From contig JAKFEW010000067.1 of the NCBI GenBank assembly GCA_036675505.1, positions 1-47,226 of the forward strand: 47,226 nucleotides of DNA, written 5' to 3'. Below are positions 39,749 through 47,203 of the stretch, piece by piece. Both the position numbers and the translations under genes were made by a program. Every line of letters begins with the position of its first letter. Position 1 is the first letter of the stretch. The notes beneath the pieces are model-generated. The model worked only from the letters and a program-made list of their open reading frames with translations. It ran no database searches and was not told the DNA's origin. The stretch is from JAKFEW01 sp036675505. Lineage in GTDB: Bacteria; Cyanobacteriota; Sericytochromatia; S15B-MN24; JAQBPE01.

Positions 39749-39777
39749 ATATAAGTCAACGATGACCAATAGGTCAA
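39749..39777 (-). promoter_or_regulatory. Promoter with inverted repeat before the DUF6932-HTH pair
   Basis: Minus-strand TTGACC (39777-39772), 17 nt, TTATAT (39754-39749). The inverted repeat TGACC-tatt-GGTCA (39776-39763) overlaps the -35 box, as expected for autorepression by the HTH protein. Transcription would start about 3 nt before the ATG, giving a near-leaderless message. Confidence 0.7.
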
Positions 39778-39978
39778 CGATTCGCTCGACTGGTACGCTG
39801 ATCAGGTATTGAAAACCGAACGGCGACCAGCCACACGACGGGTGTCGGCGTGCCTCGCTTCGTGGTCAGCCGCGTGTTGCCCCCCTCGGGGCCGGGCGTC
39901 ACCGGGGTCTACGATCCCCCCTATCGCGCCTTCGGCCAGGCTGTAATATGATGCGCTCCCGACCGAGGTGCCCGCCCC

Positions 39979-40209
39979 ATGCCCCCAGCCCGACCCACCG
40001 TCGATGCCGTCGCCAGAGCCGTCGACCTGGCGATCGAGTCGTATGACGGCTACGACATGTCTGCCACATCCCTCTACGTCCAGCGGCTCGAAGTCGTCGA
40101 GGCCCAGGTCGCGCGCCTCGTCCCGGAGGCCCCCGCTCGCGTGGCGGATCTTTACGAGACCTTGATCGAGCGGCTGGACAAGGCCAAGCTCGTGCCGCCG
40201 AGAGGGTGA
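39979..40209 (+). CDS. Small helical protein
   Basis: A 76-residue acidic helical protein that I do not recognise (VDAVARAVDLAIESYDGYDM, VADLYETLIERLDKAKLVPP). Its stop lies 7 nt before the start of the 409-residue helical-repeat protein, with GAGAGCGAG between as a ribosome site, so the two form an operon and may act together. It could be a separated N-terminal part of the larger protein's family. The ATG at 39979 follows GAGGTGCCCGCCCC, a weak site. Confidence 0.6.
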   Translation: MPPARPTVDAVARAVDLAIESYDGYDMSATSLYVQRLEVVEAQVARLVPEAPARVADLYETLIERLDKAKLVPPRG

Positions 40210-40216
40210 GAGCGAG

Positions 40217-41446
40217 ATGCCGAGGGGGAAGAAGCCGGCGGAGCTGCCGGACCTCAAGACCGACTGGGCCTTCCGCGCGAGGTTCCGCGCCCGTGCCTAC
40301 GGCCCGAGGTCCTCGAAGCTCGCGATCGAGCGGCTCAAGCAGGCGCTGACGGAGATCAAGGCCGTCGCGCGCCACGACGCGCTGCGCGGAGCTGATGGCG
40401 CGGTGCTCCTCATCGAGCGCATCTCGCCCGCGTTCGAGCAGGTCGACACGTCGTCGGGGGCGCTGGGCACGGCGGTGAACAAGGCGATCGCCGAGTTGGT
40501 CGCGATCATCGCGGCGGCGCCGGCCAACGACGCGCTGCGGCACCATTGGCTGGACCGCCTCTTCGACGCCCTGCAGAACGACGAGATGGCGTTCGTCGAA
40601 ACGATCGGCGACCACTGGGGCGATCTGTGCGTGACGCCCGCCCTCGCCGCTGAGTGGGCCGACCGGCTGGTGCCAACCATGCTGCTCGCGTGGTCCGAAA
40701 AGGGCGCGTACTTCCCGGGCACGATGGCGGCGCTCTCGGCCATGCTGCGCGCCGCTCGTCATGAGGAACTGCACGCTCTGGTGATGAGCTACCGCGACGA
40801 CTGGTGGCCGATCCGCGAGTTCGGCGTACGGGCGCTCGCAGCGCTCGGGCGGATTGATGAGGCGGTCGCCATGGCCGAGCAGCCGAGCAAGATGAACGAC
40901 AACCCCGTCGCCCGGGCCCGCCTGGTCGAGCAATTGTTGCTCGACGCAGGCCGCCGGGCAGAGGCGTACCAGCACGCACTCGACGCCAACGCCGGCACGA
41001 ACCGGCTGGCGACCTTCCGAGCGGTGAAGAAGAAGTACCCGGAGTACGAGCCGGCCTTCATCCTCAAGGACCTGATCCGTCGCACGCCGGGCGAGGAGGG
41101 CAAGTGGTTCGCCACGGCCAAGGAGCTGGGGCTGTACGACCTCGCACTCGATCTGGCCGACCAGAGCCCGGTCGACCACCACACGCTCCTGCGCGCCGCG
41201 CGGGACTTCCGCGCCGAGCGCCCGCGCTTCGCGCTCGGCTGCGCGGTGGCCGCCGTGCGCTGGATGATCCAGGGCTATGGCTACGAGCTGACCCGGACCG
41301 ATCTGCTCGACGCCTTCCGCGAGGCGATGGCGATCGCTGAGAAGCTGGGCGAGCAGGATCGGCTCATGGTGTGGATGCAGGAGGCAGCGAGCCTGCGTAC
41401 GGAAGCGTCGGGCTGGCTCTACGGCTTTGTCGGCCAGCCGGGGTGA
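40217..41446 (+). CDS. Helical-repeat (TPR/HEAT-like) protein, DUF6880-like
   Basis: A 409-residue all-helical protein. Repeating pairs of helices (AVAMAEQPSKMNDNPVARAR, LLLDAGRRAEAYQHALDANA, WFATAKELGLYDLALDLAD) resemble the C-terminal repeat region of DUF6880 and SWIM-zinc-finger-associated proteins. TPGEEGKWF and LGCAVAAVRWMIQGYGYELT are words I associate with that group. No enzyme motif, signal peptide or membrane segment. Likely a scaffold or binding protein. It is the second gene of a two-gene operon and is followed within 50 bp by a pseudogene. Confidence 0.7.
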   Translation: MPRGKKPAELPDLKTDWAFRARFRARAYGPRSSKLAIERLKQALTEIKAVARHDALRGADGAVLLIERISPAFEQVDTSSGALGTAVNKAIAELVAIIAAAPANDALRHHWLDRLFDALQNDEMAFVETIGDHWGDLCVTPALAAEWADRLVPTMLLAWSEKGAYFPGTMAALSAMLRAARHEELHALVMSYRDDWWPIREFGVRALAALGRIDEAVAMAEQPSKMNDNPVARARLVEQLLLDAGRRAEAYQHALDANAGTNRLATFRAVKKKYPEYEPAFILKDLIRRTPGEEGKWFATAKELGLYDLALDLADQSPVDHHTLLRAARDFRAERPRFALGCAVAAVRWMIQGYGYELTRTDLLDAFREAMAIAEKLGEQDRLMVWMQEAASLRTEASGWLYGFVGQPG

Positions 41447-41496
41447 TCAACAGTGTGGCGAGAGCGCGCGAACGGTGCTGGTAGAATGAGGACCTC

Positions 41497-42200
41497 ATGT
41501 GCGCGCTGGGCTGCGCAATGAAGGAAGCCGGCGAGCTTCGCCCGACGGTCGCCGGCATCCTGCTCTTCGGGAAGTCGATGGCGCTCCGGCGGATGTTCCC
41601 GATGACGCGCGTCGACTACATCCGGCTCCCCTGCCGGGAGTGGGTCACCGACCCCACCGACCGCTTCCAGAGCATCGACATGCGGGCGCCGCTCTTCAAG
41701 CTCATTCAGCGGGCACAGGCGGCCGTCCTGGACGACCTGCCAAATCGTTCAAGCTCGCCGAGGGCGACGTCCAGCGGACGGACGTCCCCCTGATCCCGGC
41801 GCGGGTGATCCGCGAGGCGATCGTCAACTCGGTCATGCACCGGAATTACCGCGTCCATGCGCCGGTCCAGATCCTTCGGTACCCCAACCGCCTCGAGATC
41901 CGTGCGTGCGCGTCATGCGGGCGCTCATGCAGCAGAACCACCTCTCGCCGCCGCACTTCGAGTCCGATCGGGGCGAGGACAAGTTCGTCGCGACCTTCTT
42001 GTTCCACCACTTCCTCTCGCCGGAGGACTGAACCTGGTGGCCACGCTCGAGGCCAGCGCCCGGCTGCGCCACCTCCGGGACCTGGGGCTGCTCGAGCAGC
42101 GTGGGAAGGGTTCCGCGGCCTACTACGTGCCCACGCCCATGCTCCTTGGTGCGGCCGGCGAGCCGGACGGCCTTGCTCCTGGCGGAAAGGACAAGAGCTG
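41497..42200 (+). pseudogene. Broken RecG-like/AlbA_2 ATP-binding regulator
   Basis: Four overlapping pieces in different frames together resemble the C-terminal two-thirds of a family of ATP-binding proteins with an AlbA_2 domain: TVAGILLFGKSMALRRMFPM with VDYIRLPCREWV (frame 1); DVPLIPARVIREAIVNSVMH and RNYRVHAPVQILRYPNRLEI (frame 2, from ~41740); RALMQQNHLSPPHFESDRGE and KFVATFLFHHFL (frame 3, after a gap where ~40 residues are missing); LVATLEASARLRHLRDLGLL and AAYYVPTPMLL (frame 4). The N-terminal AlbA_2 domain is absent. Just beyond, a 21-nt repeat encoding GEKEQEV-like units matches the family's linker. It is clearly non-functional. Confidence 0.75.
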
Positions 42201-42371
42201 GGCGAGAAAGAGCAGGAGGTCGGAGAAAAAGAGCAGGTGGCGAATACGCTCTACGTACTCACAACAATGCCAACCGCATGCGCGGCGAGCGCACGTTCCG
42301 CTTGGGGTCCCAGGCCAGCACGCCGTGCTGGGAATTCTTCACCCGCTAGAACGCCACGCGGGACGAGGGGC

Positions 42372-42650
42372 TCAACGGTTGGGGCGGGCGGCCTTCTTGC
42401 CGCTCGACTCGTTGATGTCGCTCATGTACTCAAGCATCGCCTTCAGGTCCTTTCGGCTGAGACCCTCTGCCGCGCCACGGTTCAAGTCGTAGCTGACGTT
42501 CGCCATCATCACCGACATGTTCCACAGGTCGCCGTCCACGGCCTTGTAGCGATCGAGCAGCTCCTTCACGAGCGGCGCCGGGATAGCGTCCTGCCCCTGG
42601 TCCAGCAGGCGCTCGATCTCCAGAATCTCGGGCGGCAGGTTGTCGGACAT
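42372..42650 (-). CDS. Small acidic helical protein
   Basis: A 92-residue soluble protein that I do not recognise: NLPPEILEIERLLDQGQDAI, a Met-rich middle (WNMSVMMANVSYDLNRGAAE) and a basic end (GKKAARPNR). The ribosome site GAGGAGGG before the ATG is excellent and the composition is normal for the chromosome, so it is probably real. It is the last chromosomal gene before the tRNA-Phe scar. Confidence 0.7.
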   Translation of the reverse strand: MSDNLPPEILEIERLLDQGQDAIPAPLVKELLDRYKAVDGDLWNMSVMMANVSYDLNRGAAEGLSRKDLKAMLEYMSDINESSGKKAARPNR

Positions 42651-42693
42651 GCACCCTCCTCGCTCGCCGGCCTAGCTCAAACCTAGCCCCGGC

Positions 42694-42730
42694 AAAAAAC
42701 GAGCGGGCCCCCCAAAACTGGGAACCCGCT
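42694..42730 (-). terminator. Intrinsic terminator of the tRNA-Phe gene
   Basis: On the minus strand AGCGGG (42730-42725) pairs with CCCGCT (42707-42702), with an inner CCC/GGG pairing, then TTTTTT (42699-42694). It begins 10 nt after the 3' end of the tRNA fragment and is evidently the tRNA's own terminator, left in place. Confidence 0.85.
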
Positions 42731-42739
42731 TTGTTAGAG

Positions 42740-42781
42740 TGGCCTCGGCCAGAATCGAACTGGCGACACTGCGATTTTCAA
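42740..42781 (-). tRNA. 3' half of tRNA-Phe (attachment site; gene incomplete)
   Basis: Read on the minus strand, the 42 nt begin with the anticodon loop TTGAAAA (GAA, Phe). The 3' anticodon-stem strand TCGCA, a variable region, a perfect T arm (GCCAG TTCGATT CTGGC), the 3' acceptor strand CGAGGCC and discriminator A follow. The bases before the anticodon loop (TACGC) do not pair with TCGCA, and no D arm or 5' acceptor strand is present. Exactly this half is duplicated when a tyrosine integrase inserts DNA in the anticodon loop region of a tRNA gene. The intact copy should lie to the right, beyond this window. Confidence 0.85.
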
Positions 42782-42898
42782 GCGTACAAAGGGGAGAAGG
42801 CCCCAGCAGTCTGAATTCGCCTGAGTGAACTGTAGTGCGGGTTATGACGATCGCCAGTCTCACTCGTGTAGGCCTGAGTTTCCCCGAGTGAACCCATA

Positions 42899-42919
42899 TT
42901 TGCTACAAAAAGTGCTACA
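42899..42919. repeat. TGCTACA direct repeats near the island end
   Basis: TTTGCTACA (42899-42907) and GTGCTACA (42912-42919) lie 12 bp apart, ~120 bp inside the tRNA scar. A second pair, TGAGTGAAC and CGAGTGAAC, occurs within ~60 bp to the left. Paired short repeats at this distance resemble arm-type integrase sites; no direct proof. Confidence 0.4.
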
Positions 42920-43007
42920 GCTTCGGGGCCACCAAACTAGCCTCGATTGGGCGTCTTGGCTCAAGGTCCGGTTGCATAAGCTCGCGCAAAACCCGTAAGA
43001 TCGTTCC

Positions 43008-44027
43008 ATGTCAGACACGAATCCTGCTTCAACTGCGCAAGCCGCTCCCGCCATCATTTCAAAACCACTTGACGCGAGTGCGACCACGCAAGCCGCTTCA
43101 ACTTCGTGGCTAGGGTATTACATAACACCGGAACACATCAAGCACTCGGCTGAGCTTGTAAGCGCGTTTGCGGCATTGCTTTGGCCTGCAATTCTTCTCT
43201 ACATCGTTTTGCGGTACCGCGAACAAATCGGCGCGGTTCTTTCAAAGTTGAAGAAGCTGAAGATCTTCGGTCATGAACTGGAGACAGTTGAAGAAAAGGT
43301 CAACGAACTGGCAGAGTCAGCGTCAAACCTTGAAGAGAAGCTGGAAAGTGTAGAATCCAGCGTAGACGTTTCTTACAGTATCGGCGAAGCCGAAAAGAGC
43401 GTTGTAAGTGAAGATGCAGAGACAATCCGCAACATTCTGTCAGAAGCCGCTCGTTCACCAAAGCTTGGTTTGATACTGCTAGCGACTGAGATTGAGCGCC
43501 GGCTTCACATTATTACTCTTTGTAGCGGCTGGCCCCTGCGAGGCCAACTTAAGGATGCCCTAGCAACGCTCCACGGCATGGGTTTACTCAGTACGTCCGT
43601 AATCAATTCCGTAGACATTTTCCGCGAGGTAAGAAACAAGATTATTCATGGCCGTAATGTCGACCGAGAGCTTACTGTAGCCGCGATTGATTCTGGCGTT
43701 ACTTTGTTGCGAGCACTCCAGACCATTCCATTGAGCCGATCGCGAGTCGTCGAAACGCGCGTTGACCTCTTTGCCGATGAGCAGTGCTCGCAAATGCGCA
43801 TGGACTTTCACGGGGTAATGTTGCAAGAAGAGCGCGCTACCGGTGAGAGGAGCCAGCCACGAGTCTACCCTACTACCAAGGCACACTTTCAGGCCGGTAA
43901 GGTTGTGTCTTGGGAATGGAATATGGACAAGGTCTTTGACAAGTCCTGGTACAAGCCGCCCGGTTCACAGACATGCACCATTGCTTTTGACTCAAGCGCA
44001 GAATTCGTTGGCGAACACTTTGATTAA
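43008..44027 (+). CDS. Membrane-anchored protein with HEPN-like RNxxxH motif
   Basis: A 339-residue island protein. A Thr/Ala/Ser-rich head is followed by one membrane segment (about residues 49-69), then a charged coiled coil (~75-120). Residues ~135-240 are helical and contain R209-N-K-I-I-H214 in FREVRNKIIHGRNV, the Rx4-6H motif of HEPN ribonucleases and of non-catalytic HEPN/DUF4145 domains. The C-terminal ~100 residues form mixed beta structure of unknown type. This could be a membrane-tethered RNase effector or sensor. Codon use is unlike the chromosome to the left. It is followed 28-85 nt on by the Vsr-like gene on the same strand. Confidence 0.7.
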   Translation: MSDTNPASTAQAAPAIISKPLDASATTQAASTSWLGYYITPEHIKHSAELVSAFAALLWPAILLYIVLRYREQIGAVLSKLKKLKIFGHELETVEEKVNELAESASNLEEKLESVESSVDVSYSIGEAEKSVVSEDAETIRNILSEAARSPKLGLILLATEIERRLHIITLCSGWPLRGQLKDALATLHGMGLLSTSVINSVDIFREVRNKIIHGRNVDRELTVAAIDSGVTLLRALQTIPLSRSRVVETRVDLFADEQCSQMRMDFHGVMLQEERATGERSQPRVYPTTKAHFQAGKVVSWEWNMDKVFDKSWYKPPGSQTCTIAFDSSAEFVGEHFD

Positions 44028-44111
44028 TGCCAGCAAGCTTTCAGAGCAGCATTAATGACGCGCTCCGCTTCTCACTTTGCGTTGTTCCTATACCGTGTTT
44101 CAATAGTCTTC

Positions 44112-44612
44112 ATGGGTGAGAAGAAAACCGCGAACCAAGTCTCTGCTACAGCCTCCTACAAGGGCCTCAAGCCAGCCACTGAGCGTGCAACTAAGGCGGC
44201 CAAGGGAGCAAGCAAGCAGACCAACACAAAGCCAGAACTTCAGTTACGCCAGGCTCTGCGGGCTCGAGGCCTTCGCTACCGTATTGACGTGCGAGATCTC
44301 CCTGGCAAGCCGGACATAGTTTTCACGAAGGCACGAGTGGCTGTCTTTTGCGACGGCGATTTCTGGCATGGCCGGAACCTCAACGACCGGCTCACGAAGC
44401 TGGAAGCAGGCCACAACGCTCCGTACTGGGTAGCAAAGATCACCGGAAATGTCGCCCGCGACCAACGCCACAATGAAGAGTTGAAACAGGCCGGTTGGAC
44501 CGTACTCAGATACTGGGAAACAGACATTTCCAAGTACACGTCCCAAATTGCTTCTGAAATCGAAGCCGCCGTTAGCGCGCCAGATCAAACAACACGTATC
44601 AGCCCTTCTTGA
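44112..44612 (+). CDS. Vsr-like very-short-patch-repair-type endonuclease
   Basis: A 166-residue endonuclease-like protein. NTKPELQLRQALRARGLRYR, LPGKPDIVF with D68, FCDGDFWHG with H86, YWVAKITGNVARDQRHNEEL and GWTVLRYWE follow the Vsr/PD-(D/E)xK order and spacing. Classical Vsr has FVDGCFWHGHxC; here the first cysteine is Asp and the later zinc cysteines are missing, so it would lack the structural zinc. No Dcm-type methylase is adjacent, which argues against T:G mismatch repair beside a cytosine methylase and for a defence nuclease. The frame is open to 44055; the ATG at 44112 is chosen because the domain begins soon after. It overlaps the convergent trypsin gene by 28 nt. Confidence 0.85.
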   Translation: MGEKKTANQVSATASYKGLKPATERATKAAKGASKQTNTKPELQLRQALRARGLRYRIDVRDLPGKPDIVFTKARVAVFCDGDFWHGRNLNDRLTKLEAGHNAPYWVAKITGNVARDQRHNEELKQAGWTVLRYWETDISKYTSQIASEIEAAVSAPDQTTRISPS

Positions 44613-45427
44613 ATCAATTCAGGAACTGGAATGTCACGAATCGCGTCGCCATGATTGAACGCAATCTGCGGAACATTCATTTCGAGCAGGTAATGAATCG
44701 GCGTAATATACGAAACGTCTTCCGCGCCTTCAAAGCTGCTGCTATTTATTGCAACAACATTGCCTTCGTCACCAACCCGGTTCATTACCGGCCCGCCGCT
44801 TGCGCCGCCGTAAACATGCATGTTTGTGCGGTAACAATCGGTGATGAGCTTGGCGCAGCCTCTGCCGTTTTCACAGAATTGTTGCACTGTACCTGCATAA
44901 AAAGCCGGCCTCAAATCGATTGTGAAGACGTCTTCTTTCTTAGCTGCATGGTGTCGTGGAAATGCAAAGGACGACACTTCATCACCCTCAGCAAGCTTGT
45001 CTAGAGTCAACGACAAGAACTTGCTACGAACTTCGCTACCATCTCGATTGTCCGTCGCAACTTCCGGCTTGCCAATTGCCAGGTCCGCCGTTGGGTGCAC
45101 AGAAAACTGTAAGATCCCACGCATTATATACACCCCGCCAGGCAAGAATTGGACCAGTGACACCGCTGGATACTTCTGTCGATTATGCTCGTCAAGAACA
45201 TCCATCATTACATGCTTAGCGGTCACGAAGAAACCAGCTGGGGAAATGAAGAAACCAGTCCCGATCAACTCCCATTCACCAGAATGGTGTTGCTTGAAGA
45301 TGGGAAACACTGCTTCGTTTTCAACCTGCTCGCCATTTTCATTGACGAACCCAATCATTCCAGGCTCTAGTTCACCCGGCCACGGCAGAAGGGGATTTCT
45401 CTTTTCCGAAGGGTCTTCGCTAAGCAT
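44585..45427 (-). CDS. Trypsin-like serine peptidase (third gene of operon)
   Basis: A 280-residue S1-fold peptidase without a signal peptide, so probably cytoplasmic. The triad is complete: His72 in FFVTAKHVM, Asp115 in TADLAIG, Ser210 in YGGASGGPVMN. GTGFFISPAGFFVTAKH is the family's N-terminal signature. Cytoplasmic trypsin-like proteases occur with caspase-like proteases in bacterial conflict systems, where they are thought to be activated on infection. The ATG at 45427 overlaps the preceding stop codon (TGATG), so translation is coupled to the nuclease-like gene. A TTG at 45430 is the only alternative start. Confidence 0.92.
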   Translation of the reverse strand: MLSEDPSEKRNPLLPWPGELEPGMIGFVNENGEQVENEAVFPIFKQHHSGEWELIGTGFFISPAGFFVTAKHVMMDVLDEHNRQKYPAVSLVQFLPGGVYIMRGILQFSVHPTADLAIGKPEVATDNRDGSEVRSKFLSLTLDKLAEGDEVSSFAFPRHHAAKKEDVFTIDLRPAFYAGTVQQFCENGRGCAKLITDCYRTNMHVYGGASGGPVMNRVGDEGNVVAINSSSFEGAEDVSYITPIHYLLEMNVPQIAFNHGDAIRDIPVPELIQEGLIRVV

Positions 45428-46347
45428 CAAACATCCTCGGGCATTCGGGTACGCGCACGACCGGGAACCTTGGTGTTCGGTTTCCCTGCGCGTCTTCGGG
45501 GCTTGGCATCGACCTCCTCATCGTCTACCTTTGCCGAACCGTTCACAAGAATTGGCGTCCAGGTAAAACACTCTCCTCTGACCAATTCGCTCTTGAAGCG
45601 CGCTTCTCGTTCAAATGGTTCGGTCATATATACGACGCTGAAGAACCGCACCCAATCGGCGCTTCCTTTGTAACCTGCGCTATCTTCAAAAATGCCACCT
45701 AGAGCGGTGTTCAACTCCTGCCTAGACCTGACGAACTTGAACTCAATTGCTGTTTTCAAGCTTCTAACACCGCCATCTGGCCTAAACGCCTTTAGGCCAC
45801 CAGCAATTACAGGCTCCTTCACGTAATCATTGAAACAGACGCCCAGGTAATCGTTCATTACATCTTGAACATCCTTCTCCTTCATCGGCGGGTTACCTCG
45901 CCGATGAACGAGATTCGCAGTCCCCCGTAACAACTCTTCGAGTTTTTGAGCTTGAAGCTGATCATACGCATTGGCGTGATTACCAACCAACACGCCAAGA
46001 GCCCCGATCGTATCCCTTAAAAGATCGTAGGCATCGTTTGTTACGACATGGTAATCGTAAAGCTGTTCAGTCTTCGTCAACCCCTTGTCAAGAAACTTCT
46101 TCCAAGCTGTTGCAACATCACTTCGCGTTTCACTCAAGCCGGCTGCGTCAAGAACTATCGCAAGTGCCGCAAATGTTCGCTCGAGATGTAGGTGAAACTC
46201 ATATTCAACCATTTCGATTGGCGACCAATCGTGACTCAAGTAGTAGTTAGCAATTGTGTTCAGATCTTCATAGCAAGAGGCCAATGCAAGCTCAAGGCCC
46301 ACCAACGCCGGCCGAACTACATCGGCCGCAACCACTTGGTTTCTCAC
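45427..46347 (-). CDS. Protein with PD-(D/E)xK-like motif (second gene of operon)
   Basis: A 306-residue protein that I cannot name. The first ~160 residues are helical (YEDLNTIANYYLSHDWSPIE, ATAWKKFLDKGLTKTEQLYD). In the C-terminal part, FRPDGGVRSLKTAIEFKFV places D191 and E202-x-K204 as in PD-(D/E)xK nucleases, followed by strand-helix SRQELNTALGGIFEDSAGYK. The tail (~275-306) is basic and disordered. Start is GTG at 46347, whose last bases overlap the upstream stop (GTGA). It sits between two peptidases and could be their target, sensor or DNA-cutting effector. Nuclease activity is a motif-based guess. Confidence 0.7.
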   Translation of the reverse strand: MRNQVVAADVVRPALVGLELALASCYEDLNTIANYYLSHDWSPIEMVEYEFHLHLERTFAALAIVLDAAGLSETRSDVATAWKKFLDKGLTKTEQLYDYHVVTNDAYDLLRDTIGALGVLVGNHANAYDQLQAQKLEELLRGTANLVHRRGNPPMKEKDVQDVMNDYLGVCFNDYVKEPVIAGGLKAFRPDGGVRSLKTAIEFKFVRSRQELNTALGGIFEDSAGYKGSADWVRFFSVVYMTEPFEREARFKSELVRGECFTWTPILVNGSAKVDDEEVDAKPRRRAGKPNTKVPGRARTRMPEDV

Positions 46348-47072
46348 TTGTTCTTGGCTCCGCGGAATGACGCGTCTTCGAGAGTTATCGCATCAACTCC
46401 TGCACCAATGATGTAGGAAAAAGCACCTTCGAGGTCAATTGCTTGATTCATGAATCTAACCGCGGCAGGAATAGGCACGCCGTTGTGTAGAGCTTGATAA
46501 TAGAACACCATAAATGCCGTCAGTGCGTCGAACCAACCGATCTCTCGAACTGGACCAACCACTGCTGTGTATGGGCATGGGCCACCTGAGTGCATGACTT
46601 GAGCGCTTGCCCCATAGCAACTCGACATGCAGAGCATTACTCTTGCAATCTTAGTTGTCCCCCCCGATGCCGGTAAGTCTAGCTCGAGGTAGCCAATTTC
46701 TTGGTTCATCCTCCGTAACTCAAGCTCCAACTGTTCCCATGGCACCGTTTCTCCGCTCGTCAAGCGGATTCCGTTCCCGCCCTCAATCCCGTGAGCGGAT
46801 ATGTGTAAAAAGAGATGCCCCTTGCCGCCCCAATACTCGTCATTCTCTGAGATGAAGATGTCGGTAATCTGCTCCAACGCAGCAATCAACGAACGAGATG
46901 ATGTAACGATTTGATAATCTACGGGAACATTGCCCATCTTCAGCATTTGACTAAGCGCCTCACCTTCGCGCCGTCCGTTCCTCAAGTCTTCGTCCCCCGG
47001 AGATTCTAAGATGAATACCGGAAGCAACCTAGTGTAATCTACCTCGTCCACAGCGCAGGACCTCTCATACAT
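46344..47072 (-). CDS. CHAT/caspase-like cysteine peptidase (first gene of operon)
   Basis: A 242-residue caspase-fold protein. The putative dyad is His94 in LFLHISAHGIEGGNGIRLTS and Cys152 in VMLCMSSCYGASAQ, with the strand-loop spacing of CHAT and metacaspase-like domains; GGPCPYTAVVG then FDALTAFMVFYYQALHNG continue the fold. An N-terminal part (LLPVFILESPGDEDLRNGRR) supplies the first strand and helix. GGAGAG precedes the ATG. It overlaps the next gene by 4 nt, so the three-gene operon CHAT, PD-(D/E)xK-type protein, trypsin-like peptidase is translationally linked throughout. Protease activity is inferred; a regulated suicidal or signalling protease fits the context. Confidence 0.8.
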   Translation of the reverse strand: MYERSCAVDEVDYTRLLPVFILESPGDEDLRNGRREGEALSQMLKMGNVPVDYQIVTSSRSLIAALEQITDIFISENDEYWGGKGHLFLHISAHGIEGGNGIRLTSGETVPWEQLELELRRMNQEIGYLELDLPASGGTTKIARVMLCMSSCYGASAQVMHSGGPCPYTAVVGPVREIGWFDALTAFMVFYYQALHNGVPIPAAVRFMNQAIDLEGAFSYIIGAGVDAITLEDASFRGAKNK

Positions 47073-47120
47073 TCATCTCTCCACTGGAAGCGCCACACCA
47101 AAGTGCGTAATCCGACGAAG

Positions 47121-47203
47121 CCGATCACCCAATCCGGGGAAACCGATCACCCCTCGGAGCGGAGCGACGCTGACCCTTGGAATTTACCCGGGGTGATCGG
47201 TTT
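47121..47203. repeat. Inverted and direct CCGATCACCC repeats at the window edge
   Basis: AAACCGATCACCCC (47140-47153) and GGGGTGATCGGTTT (47190-47203) are a perfect 14-bp inverted repeat, 36 bp apart; CCGATCACCC recurs as a direct copy at 47121-47130. Repeated sites like this are typical of transposon ends (some IS21-type elements have several), but no transposase is inside the window. Confidence 0.5.

Noticed and set aside
42740..42830. Complete tRNA-Phe gene
   Set aside because: No D arm, 5' acceptor strand or pairing anticodon stem on the 5' side; only the 3' half matches.
42899..42919. TGCTACA repeats as proof of an attP site
   Set aside because: Suggestive only; the repeats are short and no integrase gene is visible.
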